From NCBI RefSeq assembly GCF_002753895.1, contig NZ_NJER01000003.1:372001-436000 (forward strand): a stretch of 64,000 bases of DNA, written 5' to 3'. The notes under the pieces were generated by a model. It was not told the DNA's origin. It made no database searches and saw nothing but the letters and a program-made list of their open reading frames with translations. The stretch comes from Halobacteriovorax sp. JY17. GTDB taxonomy: Bacteria; Bdellovibrionota; Bacteriovoracia; Bacteriovoracales; Bacteriovoracaceae. Shown here in pieces: positions 9,011-18,848 of the stretch (position 1 is its first letter; every line of letters begins with the position of its first letter). A program made the translations under genes and the position numbers.

Positions 9011-10033
9011 TTACTTTTCTTTTAAAAATTCATAAAGAAACTTTCCATTATATTCTGGATTTTCCCCAGTTTCAAAAATATAAAACTCACTTACTAATAT
9101 TACTTTGAACATCGCAATCACTCTATAAATTGCAATCTTTGTTTTTCGAAAGAAATCTCTTATTCCTGTTTCCCAGAAATATTCAAAAATCATTGGGAGT
9201 CCAAATCCAATAACCATATTGAAAATAAGGTAATAAACTTTTTGAAAGATATTCGCCCTATAGATCCTGCACTTTGGCCCTTTAATTCTCTTTCCCTGGA
9301 AAAAGATTTGGATCTCATTTGGATTATCACTCGCAATCTTATTTACTATTCCTTCAACTGAGATCAATTTCTTTGTTCCATACTCCTGCCTCACCATTTT
9401 GTAGATATTTTCATTTGGATTTATTATTTCTTTAATAATTTCTGGATAAGCGCCAAGCCTTAAGGGAAAAGGTCTTACTCTCCCATCTTTCCCAATAATA
9501 GGAATATCATCAGAAATAAGTTCTACTTCTTTGTAGTTCAAAAGATGTGATAAGAGAGTGCTCTTACCTCCGCCCATATTCATCATAAAAATAGAGTCAA
9601 CCCTACCTAAACGAAATGCCATTGCATGAACCCTATGCAATCTCTCTAGATCCATTCTCTTTCCAATACGGGAAAGTATAATCAGATACGTAAGTTCATG
9701 AAGGAGATTTAAATCTTCTGAATAAATCTCTACTTCTTCCTGTTCGTAATTCATTATTGTAAGCGCTTTGCCACGATAATTATTATAGCGAACACTCCCC
9801 TCATCAAATGTCGTAGAATATTTTCTATCAAATACTGGTTTAACATTAGGAATTTTATTAAGAGGAGCTCTCAGATTATGGATATAGATTTTAAGAAATG
9901 GATCTTCTTTTTCAAGGTTTACTTTGAAGTGAGAGAAGTCTTTCTCAAGCTTTAACTGAATTTCAGAGCTATCACTTTCAACACAGACGGCTAGCCCATA
10001 AAAATTAAATTTATTACGAAATTTAGTTAACAT
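9011..10033 (-). CDS. HPr kinase-like P-loop protein
   Basis: About 340 residues. A degenerate Walker A (MGGGKSTLL, about residue 155) is followed about 20 residues later by LISDD, the order and spacing seen in HPr kinase/phosphorylase-type domains. HPr-kinase-like orphan proteins are often found near glycan-synthesis genes. A hydrophobic segment near the C-terminus suggests membrane association. No Shine-Dalgarno stands before either the ATG at 10033 or an upstream TTG at 10066, so the start is uncertain; I chose the ATG. It is divergent from the glycosyltransferase gene, and both start regions share a short AT-rich spacer. Confidence 0.55.
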   Translation of the reverse strand: MLTKFRNKFNFYGLAVCVESDSSEIQLKLEKDFSHFKVNLEKEDPFLKIYIHNLRAPLNKIPNVKPVFDRKYSTTFDEGSVRYNNYRGKALTIMNYEQEEVEIYSEDLNLLHELTYLIILSRIGKRMDLERLHRVHAMAFRLGRVDSIFMMNMGGGKSTLLSHLLNYKEVELISDDIPIIGKDGRVRPFPLRLGAYPEIIKEIINPNENIYKMVRQEYGTKKLISVEGIVNKIASDNPNEIQIFFQGKRIKGPKCRIYRANIFQKVYYLIFNMVIGFGLPMIFEYFWETGIRDFFRKTKIAIYRVIAMFKVILVSEFYIFETGENPEYNGKFLYEFLKEK

Positions 10034-10075
10034 ATGTTTATAATAAGACAAAACAATATTTAGCAAAAGTTTATT

Positions 10076-11035
10076 ATGGCATATTCAATTATAATTGTAA
10101 CTTATGAGAGAACTGAACTACTTCAGAAGTGTATTTCTGAAATTAGAAAGCAATCTCCCCAAACTCCTATTTATGTGGGAATTAATGGAAGCGATAGTAA
10201 GTCTACTCAATATTTACAAAGTATTTCTCAGGTCACTTGTAAATCATTTCCAAAGATAACACCCGGGGAAGTAAGAAATGAGCTCATCAAGCTTGTAGAG
10301 ACACCTTGGATTTGCTTTCTAGATGACGATATTATTCCTTGTGAAAACTACTTCAAAATGGCCGAAGACAATATCACAATGAAGTCTCTCGATATTTTTG
10401 GAGGTCCTGATACTTCTTACCCAAATGAAGACAAATTCGAACAGGCCATATCACTCGCACTAACGTCTCCTTTAGCAACGGCCCACTCACGAAAGAGACA
10501 TACTGTCTCAACAGAGTTTAAATCTTCAGCAACTGAGCAAGACTACATTCTTTGTAATCTTTGGATGAAAACTTCTATCTTTCAAAAAGAGGGCAACTCA
10601 TTTGATTCGAGATTCTTTCGAAATGAAGAAAATGTTCTACTTAATAAGGTATTAAGAGAGGGAAAGATTGCACATTATTATGGGCAATTCTATGTTCATC
10701 ATAAGAGAAAGAATAATTTAATTTATATGATTCTTACGGTGATGAAGAGTGCAAACTTTAGAGCAAAGTCATTTCTAATTTTTCCTAAAACATTTCAAAT
10801 GATTTACCTAGCACCAAGCTTTGCGTTCTTATATTTAATCTATGTATCACTTAGACCTAGCTTAATAAATTTAGTCCCAGTAGCTCTATACCTACTAACT
10901 CTGATATTCTTTAGTTTAAAGATATGCTCAAGACATAAGAAGATGAGTCTCCTTCTACATGTCTTGATTATTCAGGGATTGATTAACATAAGTTATGGGA
11001 TAGGATTTATATCTCCCCCAAGAACTACAAAGTAG
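10076..11035 (+). CDS. glycosyltransferase family 2 with C-terminal membrane segments
   Basis: A 319-residue GT-A fold enzyme. Seen: the opening SIIIVTYERTELLQKC and the metal-binding triplet in FLDDDIIP near residue 80, both typical of family 2. Hydrophobic helices from about residue 240 onwards would anchor it in the inner membrane, so it probably builds a surface or envelope glycan. The sugar and acceptor are unknown. TATAAT stands at 10039-10044, about 30 bases upstream, without a clear -35. It ends 11 bases inside the opposite LpoA-like gene. Confidence 0.85.
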   Translation: MAYSIIIVTYERTELLQKCISEIRKQSPQTPIYVGINGSDSKSTQYLQSISQVTCKSFPKITPGEVRNELIKLVETPWICFLDDDIIPCENYFKMAEDNITMKSLDIFGGPDTSYPNEDKFEQAISLALTSPLATAHSRKRHTVSTEFKSSATEQDYILCNLWMKTSIFQKEGNSFDSRFFRNEENVLLNKVLREGKIAHYYGQFYVHHKRKNNLIYMILTVMKSANFRAKSFLIFPKTFQMIYLAPSFAFLYLIYVSLRPSLINLVPVALYLLTLIFFSLKICSRHKKMSLLLHVLIIQGLINISYGIGFISPPRTTK

Positions 11036-13004
11036 TCTTGGCGTCGGCCTTTACTTCTAAAGTAACTTGCTCAATTTTTCCTCTTCTAAGTTTTAGAGGA
11101 ACCATTTTCTTAAGCCAAACTCCATCATTTAGAACCCATGTTCCAGTAATTCCTGAGAAGTTTTCTTTATTTCGAATAAGCATTTCTAATTCATCTCTCG
11201 TTCCTGGAGAATTATCAGAGAGAACACTGCTAATCACTTTGAAAGCATCATAGGCACGCATTTCAATGAGTCTAGGTTTAATTTTATAGCGGTCGATAAA
11301 GCTATTAACAAATGTCTTATCTTTAATACTAAAATCATCTCCGACAAAGTAGAGTGATCCTAATTTATAACTCTCTCTACTTAAGGCCTGAGATCTCCAA
11401 CTAGGCCCTCCGATAATATTTAAATTAAAAGCATCAAAGTAAGTGAATGATGGAATGATCTGTAGTGCTTCATTTGGAAACGCTGGCATAAAGACCCAAT
11501 CAAAATCAATAATTGGTTTTAGGTTTTGAATTCTTCTCGTTGAATGATTCTTTTCTAAGGAGTGAATGTCTTCCATTATGGCAAGCTCTTCTTCTCTCTC
11601 CCTCTTATACTTAAGACCTAAGAGCTTTTGAATTGTTTCTCTATGATCCGTTTTATTCTTGTCGTAAGTTTTTACATCAGTAACTTTAACTTGATGAATT
11701 CTCGCTTTCCTCCAAAACTCATCAACATAAGCACGTCCTCTTTCAGAATCTGGATAAATAACAGCGGCCTTCTTTCCAAAGTGAGCAAGCATTTTTTCAG
11801 AGAAGAGGTTATCAATCAACGACTCTACAGAACCTGGAATCTCTAGAAGAAGGTGATTCTTTTCTTCTTTTGGAAGATAGATCTGCGAAAGAGAAATAAA
11901 GAATACACCATGCTTTCTCGCCTCTAAGTATTCCTTTGTTGCTTCTGAAGAAAATAACCCACCAATTATGACAGAAACATAATTTTTTTCAACCAGCTCT
12001 TTAACCCTATAAGCTCCTACAACTCCACTTCCTTCACTATCTTTAACGAAAATTTCAAATGGAGGCTTTCCTTCAAATTTATTATTTAGCTCTCTAATAC
12101 CATTATCAATTCCAATGAGTGCTCTTTTACCAAACTCAACTTTATCACCACTATTTGGTAAAATGACTCCAATTGAATGAGGATTCATTTTTGTAAAGTT
12201 ATCTAATCTAAATTGAAAATTTGCGATTAAAAGAGAAACTTCTTGAAAGTTTTTATAGCGATCCTCTACCCATCCAAGTAAATCCTTGGCTTCATCTTTC
12301 TTACCTTTGTAGTAGAGCTTTTCTGCTTCCAGATATCCAAGGTATCCCACAACAAGAAAAGGCTCATCTTCAAATTCTTGTAAAATTCTCTTCTTTTGAT
12401 TTTCTTCTAACTGAAAGAATGATCCCATCAGCTTTTCATACATAACTTCGGACTTTAATCCACTTAACGTATCAATTGGAGAGAGATACCAAATAATAGA
12501 TCTCATCGCATTAGATGGCTTATCTAACTCATTCGCTAAATTATAATTTAACTTATGATACTTCTTACTTTCTGCAGCTTCTAGGTTTTTAAATTCAGTA
12601 ATCGAAAGAGTTGAGAAGGCCTTATCAAGATAACCCATTTTATAATATGAACTAGCTAGATTTAGATGAATCTGTGCCGTTAAATTCTTATCTAATCTAG
12701 AAGATGAAAGGGCCATTTCAAAGTTATAGATCCCCTGCTCGTAGTTCTTCTCACCGAAGTTAATAACACCAATGAGGTTTCGCCTCAAGGCCTTCTCAGT
12801 TGGAAGAAGTGTTTCTGTTTGATAAGCCTGAAGTTTCTTTAGAGCAATTTCAGACTGCCCCTTTTTATAATCCTCTTTTACGGCATTAATAAATGTCATA
12901 AATTTCTCTGTATAAAGATCACTTGGATCGCTTCCAGAAAGTAAGGAGATTCCCGAACATGAGCAAAGGGCGAGTAATATTATTGTCGAAATGAATTTTT
13001 TCAT
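11025..13004 (-). CDS. LpoA-like lipoprotein (TPR region plus type 1 periplasmic binding fold)
   Basis: A 659-residue lipoprotein (lipobox ending LCSCS near residue 16). Residues about 30-280 are helical with tetratricopeptide-like repeats. From about residue 285 a periplasmic binding-protein type 1 fold begins at IGVILPNSGDKVEFGKRALIG. This two-part layout is that of LpoA, the outer-membrane lipoprotein that activates penicillin-binding protein 1A. A charged insertion near residues 465-500 is longer than in a simple binding protein. An amino-acid receptor role is the alternative, but no transporter genes are adjacent. Confidence 0.7.
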   Translation of the reverse strand: MKKFISTIILLALCSCSGISLLSGSDPSDLYTEKFMTFINAVKEDYKKGQSEIALKKLQAYQTETLLPTEKALRRNLIGVINFGEKNYEQGIYNFEMALSSSRLDKNLTAQIHLNLASSYYKMGYLDKAFSTLSITEFKNLEAAESKKYHKLNYNLANELDKPSNAMRSIIWYLSPIDTLSGLKSEVMYEKLMGSFFQLEENQKKRILQEFEDEPFLVVGYLGYLEAEKLYYKGKKDEAKDLLGWVEDRYKNFQEVSLLIANFQFRLDNFTKMNPHSIGVILPNSGDKVEFGKRALIGIDNGIRELNNKFEGKPPFEIFVKDSEGSGVVGAYRVKELVEKNYVSVIIGGLFSSEATKEYLEARKHGVFFISLSQIYLPKEEKNHLLLEIPGSVESLIDNLFSEKMLAHFGKKAAVIYPDSERGRAYVDEFWRKARIHQVKVTDVKTYDKNKTDHRETIQKLLGLKYKREREEELAIMEDIHSLEKNHSTRRIQNLKPIIDFDWVFMPAFPNEALQIIPSFTYFDAFNLNIIGGPSWRSQALSRESYKLGSLYFVGDDFSIKDKTFVNSFIDRYKIKPRLIEMRAYDAFKVISSVLSDNSPGTRDELEMLIRNKENFSGITGTWVLNDGVWLKKMVPLKLRRGKIEQVTLEVKADAKTTL

Positions 13005-13166
13005 AGTGAATTCTCTTTTAGTCCGTTAAAAGTAGAAAACAATTGTACGATATGCAAAAAGAAAGGGCTAGGCTGTTTTAAGCGACACATATTGTTAAAA
13101 CACTAAGTTTAAGTAAAAAATACTCGAATTCTTACTAAGTTATTCTAAGTTGTGTAAGAAAGTCAG

Positions 13167-13868
13167 ATGAAAAAACTTATTTTCCTAATACTACTTTACT
13201 CATCTAATAGCTTTTCAACGGTTACTCTCGAAGAATTCAACCTCTTAAAAGTTGCTATTCACAAATCATTTCTTATTTTAAGACCAAGCAGCGATCATAA
13301 ACTTACTATAAACCTAACAACTAATCTTCCAGATAATTACTGGTGGAACCTAGACGTTGCTCACGCCTCTTATTCAAGATTAGATAATACTCACAATATA
13401 TTTATCTTTGGTGGATTTGCTCGATTAGAAGAAATGACTCTTGATGGGCTCGCAATTACAGCCTGCCACGAGCTGGGTCATGGAATTGGTGGCCCTCCAT
13501 ATAAGTCTTCAGGTTCTTCAATGGAAGGTCAAGCAGACTACTTTGCAACAAAGATCTGCCTACCTATAGTCTTTAATTATCTTGAAGCTAGCTCGACTTC
13601 AACAGAGACTCCATTTAATTTAGAATTTTGTTCTAATAGTGAAGACTTTAGCTTTTGCCTTAGAGCACTTACCGCCCTTGAAAGTGATATTTTCTTTTAC
13701 AAGACACTAGGTGATGTGGTTCATTTTGAAACACCTGCTACTGAACTAGCTACTCTACTTGATTACTCACCAACATATTATCCTAGCTCTCAATGCCGTC
13801 TAGATACTTCTTTAAATGGTATTTTAGGACTGAAGCGTCCTGGCTGCTGGTATCCTGAAATTAATTAA
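13167..13868 (+). CDS. secreted putative zinc metalloprotease (HExxH)
   Basis: A 233-residue protein with a signal peptide (residues about 1-18, hydrophobic after MKK). The zinc motif HELGH occurs near residue 106, followed about 18 residues later by EGQADYFA; a glutamate and aspartate at this distance are typical of M48-like metallopeptidases that use Glu as third ligand. Six cysteines in the secreted part could form disulphides. The substrate is unknown. An exported peptidase fits a predatory or scavenging life but this is inference. Confidence 0.6.
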   Translation: MKKLIFLILLYSSNSFSTVTLEEFNLLKVAIHKSFLILRPSSDHKLTINLTTNLPDNYWWNLDVAHASYSRLDNTHNIFIFGGFARLEEMTLDGLAITACHELGHGIGGPPYKSSGSSMEGQADYFATKICLPIVFNYLEASSTSTETPFNLEFCSNSEDFSFCLRALTALESDIFFYKTLGDVVHFETPATELATLLDYSPTYYPSSQCRLDTSLNGILGLKRPGCWYPEIN

Positions 13869-13880
13869 GTTGAAAAAAAT

Positions 13881-13900
13881 AAAGCCTCTAACGAGGCCTT
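13881..13900 (-). terminator. terminator of the grpE-dnaK-dnaJ operon
   Basis: A stem of AAGCCTC/GAGGCcTT with a 4-base loop and one mismatch is followed on the minus strand by TTTATTTTTTTC, just after the dnaJ stop. It may also work in the plus direction for the metalloprotease gene, where the tail is ATTATTATT. Confidence 0.8.
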
Positions 13901-13904
13901 ATTA

Positions 13905-15047
13905 TTATTGAAATAAATTTTTTACTTTATCAAAGAATCCATTACTCATTGGATGAGAAGAGTCGCTATCAAAACTTGCTAATTGCTGAAATAATTCTTC
14001 CTGCTCTTTAGTTAGCTTTTGTGGTGTTTCAACATGAATATGCATGATCTGATCACCATTTCCATAACCACCAAGGCGTTGAATTCCTTTTCCTTTAAGT
14101 CTCATCTTCTTTCCAGATTGAGTTCCTGTTGGAACTTTTACTGAAACTTTTCCATTGAGAGTTGGAACTTCTACCTCGGCCCCAAGTGCTGCCTGAGAAA
14201 ATGAAACTGGAATCGTGCAATGAACATCAAAGCCATCTCTTTCAAAGAGGTCATGTTCTTTAATGTCAATTACAACATATAAATCACCGGACGGTCCGCC
14301 CTTAGATCCAGCATCGCCTTCTCCAGTAAGCTTGAGTCTTTGCCCATGGTCAATTCCACCAGGAACTTTTACCTCAAGTTCAGTCTTCTTTCTTGTTCTT
14401 CCATCTCCATGACAAGTTCCGCATGGATCACTAACTGTTTGACCTGCACCAGAACACTTTGGACATGTCTGAGAGACTGTGAAAAAGCCTTGTTGCCTTC
14501 TCACTTCACCCATTCCACCGCACATATCGCAGTTAACAGGCTGAGAGCCGTCTTTACCACCGGTTCCATTACAAGTCCCACACTCAGCAAGTCTTGTTAG
14601 GCTAATATTTTTCTCGCAACCAAAAGCAGCTTCAGAAAAATCTACTTCTAGAGACATTTGCAGGTCATTTCCTGGTCGAGCGGCAGAACGTCTACGTCCG
14701 CCTCTACCTCTTCCTCCTCCTCCTCCGAAAATATCACCAAAGATATCTCCAAGATCTCCGAAGTCACCAAATCCACCTCCACCTCCACCGAAGCCTCCTC
14801 CGCCAAAACCACCGCCTTGACCATCAACTCCAGCATGACCAAATTGATCATAACGAGATTTCTTATTATCATCTAAAAGAACTTCTGCGGCTTCTGAAGC
14901 CTCTTTGAACTTTGCTTCAGCCTCTGCGTTGTCAGGATTTCGATCAGGGTGATACTTCATCGCTTTTTTTCTGTAGGCTTTTTTGATTTCGTCCTTACTA
15001 GCGCCCTTCTCTACCCCAAGAGTTTCGTAATAATCTCTCTTACTCAT
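13905..15047 (-). CDS. dnaJ: chaperone co-factor DnaJ
   Basis: A 380-residue type I J-protein that stimulates the ATPase of DnaK and delivers substrates. In order: J domain with HPD (residues 33-35), a glycine/phenylalanine-rich region (about 75-130, with unusually long GGGG runs), four CxxCxGxG zinc motifs (about 150-215), and the C-terminal substrate-binding domains. Length is normal. Third gene of grpE-dnaK-dnaJ. The leader contains two hairpins, one of which covers the Shine-Dalgarno sequence. Confidence 0.97.
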   Translation of the reverse strand: MSKRDYYETLGVEKGASKDEIKKAYRKKAMKYHPDRNPDNAEAEAKFKEASEAAEVLLDDNKKSRYDQFGHAGVDGQGGGFGGGGFGGGGGGFGDFGDLGDIFGDIFGGGGGRGRGGRRRSAARPGNDLQMSLEVDFSEAAFGCEKNISLTRLAECGTCNGTGGKDGSQPVNCDMCGGMGEVRRQQGFFTVSQTCPKCSGAGQTVSDPCGTCHGDGRTRKKTELEVKVPGGIDHGQRLKLTGEGDAGSKGGPSGDLYVVIDIKEHDLFERDGFDVHCTIPVSFSQAALGAEVEVPTLNGKVSVKVPTGTQSGKKMRLKGKGIQRLGGYGNGDQIMHIHVETPQKLTKEQEELFQQLASFDSDSSHPMSNGFFDKVKNLFQ

Positions 15048-15050
15048 AAT

Positions 15051-15102
15051 CTTCCTTATATGAGGAAGAGGTGTTGGATGATTTTACTCACCGAACACCT
15101 CT
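15051..15102 (-). promoter_or_regulatory. two hairpins in the dnaK-dnaJ spacer, one covering the dnaJ ribosome-binding site
   Basis: A perfect 9-bp stem (15094-15102 with 15067-15075) lies between dnaK and dnaJ with no T-tract after it. Further on, CTTCC (15068-15064) can pair with GGAAG (15055-15051), which is the dnaJ Shine-Dalgarno sequence. The two structures share two bases, so they may compete. This could tune dnaJ output relative to dnaK, perhaps by temperature. Confidence 0.45.
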
Positions 15103-15131
15103 GCATCTTTATTAAAATTCTTTATATAGAC

Positions 15132-17054
15132 TTAAACTTCTTTAAAGTCTGCATCAACAACATCATCGTCGTCTTTCTTCGCTTGAGCTCCAGCTTCTGC
15201 ACCTGGTTGTCCCGCTCCCATATCTGGTCCCGGCTGACCTTCAGCACCTGGCTGCTGATACATTTGCTCTGCAATTTTATGAGAAGCATTCTGAAGTCTT
15301 TCTTGCTCAGCCTTTAACTCATCAAGAACTTCTGATTGTAGTTTTCCTTTCGCAGCTTCGATTGCAGCTTCAAGTTCTTTCTTATCACCTTCAGCTATTT
15401 TATCTCCACCATCTTTAATCATTTTTTCGCTACTAAGGATTAAAGCGTCTAAACCATTTCTAGTATCTACAATTTCTCTTCTCTTAGCATCTGAATCCTT
15501 ATTCGCTTCCGCTTCTTTAACCATTCTTTCGATTTCTTCTTCAGAAAGTCCTGAACCGGCAGTGATTTTAACTTCTTGTTTATTACCTGTCGCTTTATCA
15601 ACTGCAGATACGTTAACAATACCGTTAGCATCAATATCAAAAATAACTTCAACTTGAGGAACACCTCTTGGAGCTGGAGCAATTCCTGAAAGATCAAATC
15701 TACCAAGAGTTTTATTATCATTAGCAAACTCTCTTTCACCTTGAAGCACGTGAATAGAAACTGCTGGTTGATTATCTTGAGCTGTTGAGAATACTTGTGA
15801 TTTCTTCACAGGAATAGTTGTGTTCTTTTCGATAATTTTAGTTGTAACACCACCAAGAGTTTCAATACCAAGAGATAGAGGAGTAACATCTAAAAGAAGA
15901 ACATCCTTAACATCACCAGCTAGGACACCACCTTGAATAGCTGCACCTGCTGCAACAACTTCATCCGGGTTAACACCTTTTGAAGCATCTTTACCAAAGA
16001 TTTCTCTAACTCTCTCTTGAACAGCTGGCATTCTAGTAGAACCACCAACAAGAATTACCTCATGGATTTCGTTCTTATCTAGACCAGAGTCTTCAAGACA
16101 AGTTAAACATGGTCTTGCAAGGGCTTCTAAATCTTTAGCAATTAGAGATTCAAATTTTGCTCTAGAAAGATTGATGTTTAAATGTTTTGGCCCTGAAGCA
16201 TCAGCAGTAATAAATGGTAGATTTACATCAGTACTATTTACATTTGAAAGCTCATGCTTTGCTTTCTCAGCAGCTTCTTTAAGTCTTTGAAGTGCCATCT
16301 GATCTTTTCTAAGGTCTATTCCTTCTGTCTTATTAAATTCTTCAGCTAGAAAGTTGATGATATCTTCATCAAAGTTCTCTCCACCTAGGAATGTATCACC
16401 GTTAGTTGCCTTAACTTCGAAAACACCATCAGTAGTAATTTCAAGGATAGAGATATCAAATGTACCACCACCAAGGTCAAATACAGCGATATTCTTATCT
16501 ACTTTTGAATCAAGACCGTAAGCAAGTGCCGCAGCCGTTGGCTCGTTGATAATTCTCTTAACTTCAAGACCTGCAATTTTACCTGCGTCTTTTGTTGCTT
16601 GTCTTTGAGCATCATTAAAGTAAGCAGGTACTGTAATAACTGCTTCAGAAACTGATTCACCTAGATAGTCTTCTGCTGCTTTCTTAAGTTTTTGAAGAAC
16701 GATTGCTGAAATTTCTTGTGGAGACATTTCTTTACCGTCAACTTTTACCCAAGCATCACCATTTTTATTTGCAAAAATTTCAAATGGAGCAACGCTAGCA
16801 AATTTCTTCGCTTCAGGAGTATCGGCCTTACGACCAATAAGTCTTTTAATTCCATATAAAGTTTTAGTTGGGTTTGTAACCGCTTGTCTCTTTGCAACTT
16901 GACCTACAAGAGTGTCACCGTTATTTGCAAAACCAATCACTGAAGGAGTTGTATTATGCCCTTCTGCATTTGCAATAATTTTATACTTTCCGTTTTCAAG
17001 AACTGAAACACAAGAGTTTGTAGTTCCTAAATCAATTCCAATAATTTTACCCAT
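15132..17054 (-). CDS. dnaK: chaperone DnaK (Hsp70)
   Basis: A 640-residue Hsp70. Seen: [14 protein letters not shown] at the N-terminus, the phosphate-2 block [13 protein letters not shown], the adenosine block [11 protein letters not shown], the interdomain linker [13 protein letters not shown], and a C-terminal lid ending in the acidic tail [12 protein letters not shown]. Length and domain order are standard. It follows grpE by 25 bases in one operon with dnaJ. Confidence 0.99.
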   Translation of the reverse strand: MGKIIGIDLGTTNSCVSVLENGKYKIIANAEGHNTTPSVIGFANNGDTLVGQVAKRQAVTNPTKTLYGIKRLIGRKADTPEAKKFASVAPFEIFANKNGDAWVKVDGKEMSPQEISAIVLQKLKKAAEDYLGESVSEAVITVPAYFNDAQRQATKDAGKIAGLEVKRIINEPTAAALAYGLDSKVDKNIAVFDLGGGTFDISILEITTDGVFEVKATNGDTFLGGENFDEDIINFLAEEFNKTEGIDLRKDQMALQRLKEAAEKAKHELSNVNSTDVNLPFITADASGPKHLNINLSRAKFESLIAKDLEALARPCLTCLEDSGLDKNEIHEVILVGGSTRMPAVQERVREIFGKDASKGVNPDEVVAAGAAIQGGVLAGDVKDVLLLDVTPLSLGIETLGGVTTKIIEKNTTIPVKKSQVFSTAQDNQPAVSIHVLQGEREFANDNKTLGRFDLSGIAPAPRGVPQVEVIFDIDANGIVNVSAVDKATGNKQEVKITAGSGLSEEEIERMVKEAEANKDSDAKRREIVDTRNGLDALILSSEKMIKDGGDKIAEGDKKELEAAIEAAKGKLQSEVLDELKAEQERLQNASHKIAEQMYQQPGAEGQPGPDMGAGQPGAEAGAQAKKDDDDVVDADFKEV

Positions 17055-17079
17055 GGTAATCTCCTTAATTAAATATATA

Positions 17080-17655
17080 TTAGTTCTTTGTTATTACTAC
17101 TTTTGCCGCTCTTATAAGACGACCATTTAAAATATAACCTTTTTGAAACTCTGAGATAATTTCATCGTCTTTCTTTCCTTCTGCCGGCTGCTGAGCCATT
17201 GCTTCATGAAAATTAGGATCAAAGATTTTCCCAACAGATTCTACTTCTGTTAAACCATTTCCCAATAAGACATCAGAGAATTGTTTCTTAACCATATCTA
17301 CACCAATGTAAATATTTTTAACTTTCTCATCTTCATCATTAGAAATTGCCATTAATGTTCTATCTAAATTATCTAAAACATCCAAAAGAGAAGATAAGAT
17401 TTTCTCATTACCGTATTTAAGAAGATTATCAGTTTCTCTAGCTTGTCTTTTTTTAAGATTTTCCATTTCTGCAGCTAAGTAATAAAACTTTGCTTTGAAA
17501 TCTTCTTGTTCAGCTTGAGCTTTCTCTTCTTCAGTTAACTCTTCCTTCTTATCTTTTGTTTCCAAAGTCTCAACATTATCATTTTCCATTTCTTCCGAAA
17601 CTGGTGCGCTCTCTTCAACTTTAGTTTCTAAATTCTCTGTATTTTCCGTAGTCAT
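17080..17655 (-). CDS. grpE: nucleotide exchange factor GrpE
   Basis: A 191-residue GrpE that releases ADP from DnaK. An acidic N-terminal tail (Glu-rich, residues 1-50) precedes the long helical dimer region, then the beta domain with NFHEAM and the closing block [14 protein letters not shown]. An upstream ATG at 17694 is in frame, but AGGAG (17670-17666) ten bases before the ATG at 17655 and the promoter position favour the later start. First gene of grpE-dnaK-dnaJ; there is no hrcA in front of it here. Confidence 0.95.
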   Translation of the reverse strand: MTTENTENLETKVEESAPVSEEMENDNVETLETKDKKEELTEEEKAQAEQEDFKAKFYYLAAEMENLKKRQARETDNLLKYGNEKILSSLLDVLDNLDRTLMAISNDEDEKVKNIYIGVDMVKKQFSDVLLGNGLTEVESVGKIFDPNFHEAMAQQPAEGKKDDEIISEFQKGYILNGRLIRAAKVVITKN

Positions 17656-17692
17656 TTTTTCTCTGCTCCTAAAGCGTTTTAATTTCTCCCAC

Positions 17693-17723
17693 ATAAGATG
17701 GGAGCTGTAGGCCCAGTGTCAAT
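17693..17723 (-). promoter_or_regulatory. RpoH-type (sigma-32) heat-shock promoter of grpE-dnaK-dnaJ
   Basis: On the minus strand ATTGACA (17723-17717) is followed after 14 bases by CCCATCTTAT (17702-17693). This resembles the sigma-32 pattern (TTGAA, about 14 bases, CCCCATNT) more than a sigma-70 promoter. The start would lie about 30 bases before the GrpE ATG. No CIRCE inverted repeat (TTAGCACTC) is present. Confidence 0.6.
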
Positions 17724-17782
17724 GTTAGAAAAAATAAAAATATTTCTCTTTATAAATACTTAGTGATTACAGAGCCTTATAG

Positions 17783-17799
17783 TTGGCACATACATTGAA
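17783..17799 (+). promoter_or_regulatory. candidate sigma-54 promoter for the secreted hydrolase
   Basis: TTGGCAC, five bases, then TTGAA. This matches the sigma-54 -24 element fully and the -12 element except that the final GC is GA. It points towards the plus-strand hydrolase gene about 78 bases downstream. A sigma-54 activator is encoded at 44243-45814, so the factor is likely present in the cell. Confidence 0.4.
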
Positions 17800-17876
17800 T
17801 ATATAAAGGTAACTAAGAGCTAGATAAACCCTAAGTATCTTAAATTACGAAAACATCATTGTTAGGAACTTGACCA

Positions 17877-18848
17877 GTGTCGAAAATAAAGACGATTCTT
17901 CTATTCATACTTTTCTCCTGTAATACACTTGCTGGTGGAATTGATATATCTAAGGAATATCTTCTTTCTAAAACTCAAATTCAGAGCCAATCCTTCAATA
18001 AGGACCTACTTTTAAGTTACTTAAGGTCCCAGACTATTCTCTTGATTCCAGGAGTACTATCAGAATCATTTCGCTCAGACTCCAATCAGAAAATCAAAGT
18101 AGATTACTTCTTGGGTGAAATTTTCAATGATCATGAAGACTGGCTAATCGAAGAAGGCCTTAAATATGAAATTCTAGACATTGAATCCGAATCTTCACCT
18201 ACAGAGAATAAAGATTTTATCATAGAAGTTATAGAAAGCTTACCTAGTAATGTCATCATCTTCACTCACAGCAAAGGCGGATTAGATACTTTTGCAGCAC
18301 TCTCAAGTAGGCCTGACCTCTTAAAAAAAATAACAGGAGTTATAACCGTTCAAACTCCCTTTAGAGGATCTCCTGTCGCTGATGCTTTCGCAGGCAACTT
18401 TGTGACAAAGAAAATAGGGAAATGGTTATTTAACTTTCTTGGAGGTTCAGAAGATGGATTCTTAAGTCTCACGACCAAGAATTCAAAAGAAAGAAATAGC
18501 GTATTAAAGAACGATTACCAAAGAATTATAAGAGAAATTCCCGTCATAAACTATGGTTCTTTTAAAGAAGATACTTTTGGATGGGATACTCCTCTTGAAC
18601 TCTTTAGGGATTATACCCAGATAAAGATAGGAAGAAACGATGGAGTCGTTCCACTTCAAAGTGCACTTCTAGACGATACTTACCAAGTGACAGAGTCGGG
18701 TGTTGACCATTTAAATAGTGTTACCAATACCAGTGGTGTGAGAAAAGTTTCAATACTTCCACAACTTAATTACAAAAAGAGTTGGACCTTTGATAGAAAA
18801 TCTCACTTTCAGGCACTGCTAGAGAGTCTTCGAAAAGTTTCATATTAA
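17877..18848 (+). CDS. secreted alpha/beta hydrolase, lipase/esterase-like
   Basis: A 323-residue protein starting at GTG, with AGGA about 10 bases upstream. Residues 1-20 are a signal peptide. The core has the strand-nucleophile elbow IIFTHSKGGLD (Ser near residue 128), a GxSxG-type serine in the variant T-H-S-K-G-G, and a preceding LLIPGVLSE oxyanion-loop segment. The acid and histidine are probably D (GRNDGVVP) and H (GVDHLN), in the right order for a triad. This layout resembles PGAP1/triacylglycerol lipase-like hydrolases. It would act in the periplasm or outside. It ends 9 bases inside opposite hemW. Confidence 0.75.
   Translation: MSKIKTILLFILFSCNTLAGGIDISKEYLLSKTQIQSQSFNKDLLLSYLRSQTILLIPGVLSESFRSDSNQKIKVDYFLGEIFNDHEDWLIEEGLKYEILDIESESSPTENKDFIIEVIESLPSNVIIFTHSKGGLDTFAALSSRPDLLKKITGVITVQTPFRGSPVADAFAGNFVTKKIGKWLFNFLGGSEDGFLSLTTKNSKERNSVLKNDYQRIIREIPVINYGSFKEDTFGWDTPLELFRDYTQIKIGRNDGVVPLQSALLDDTYQVTESGVDHLNSVTNTSGVRKVSILPQLNYKKSWTFDRKSHFQALLESLRKVSY

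Noticed and set aside
14658-14876. Ser/Thr-rich plus-strand frame
   Set aside because: It mirrors the glycine-rich region of dnaJ and is caused by its GGN codons.
17656-17876. CIRCE/HrcA control of the Hsp70 operon
   Set aside because: No TTAGCACTC-9-GAGTGCTAA or degenerate form is visible in the spacer.
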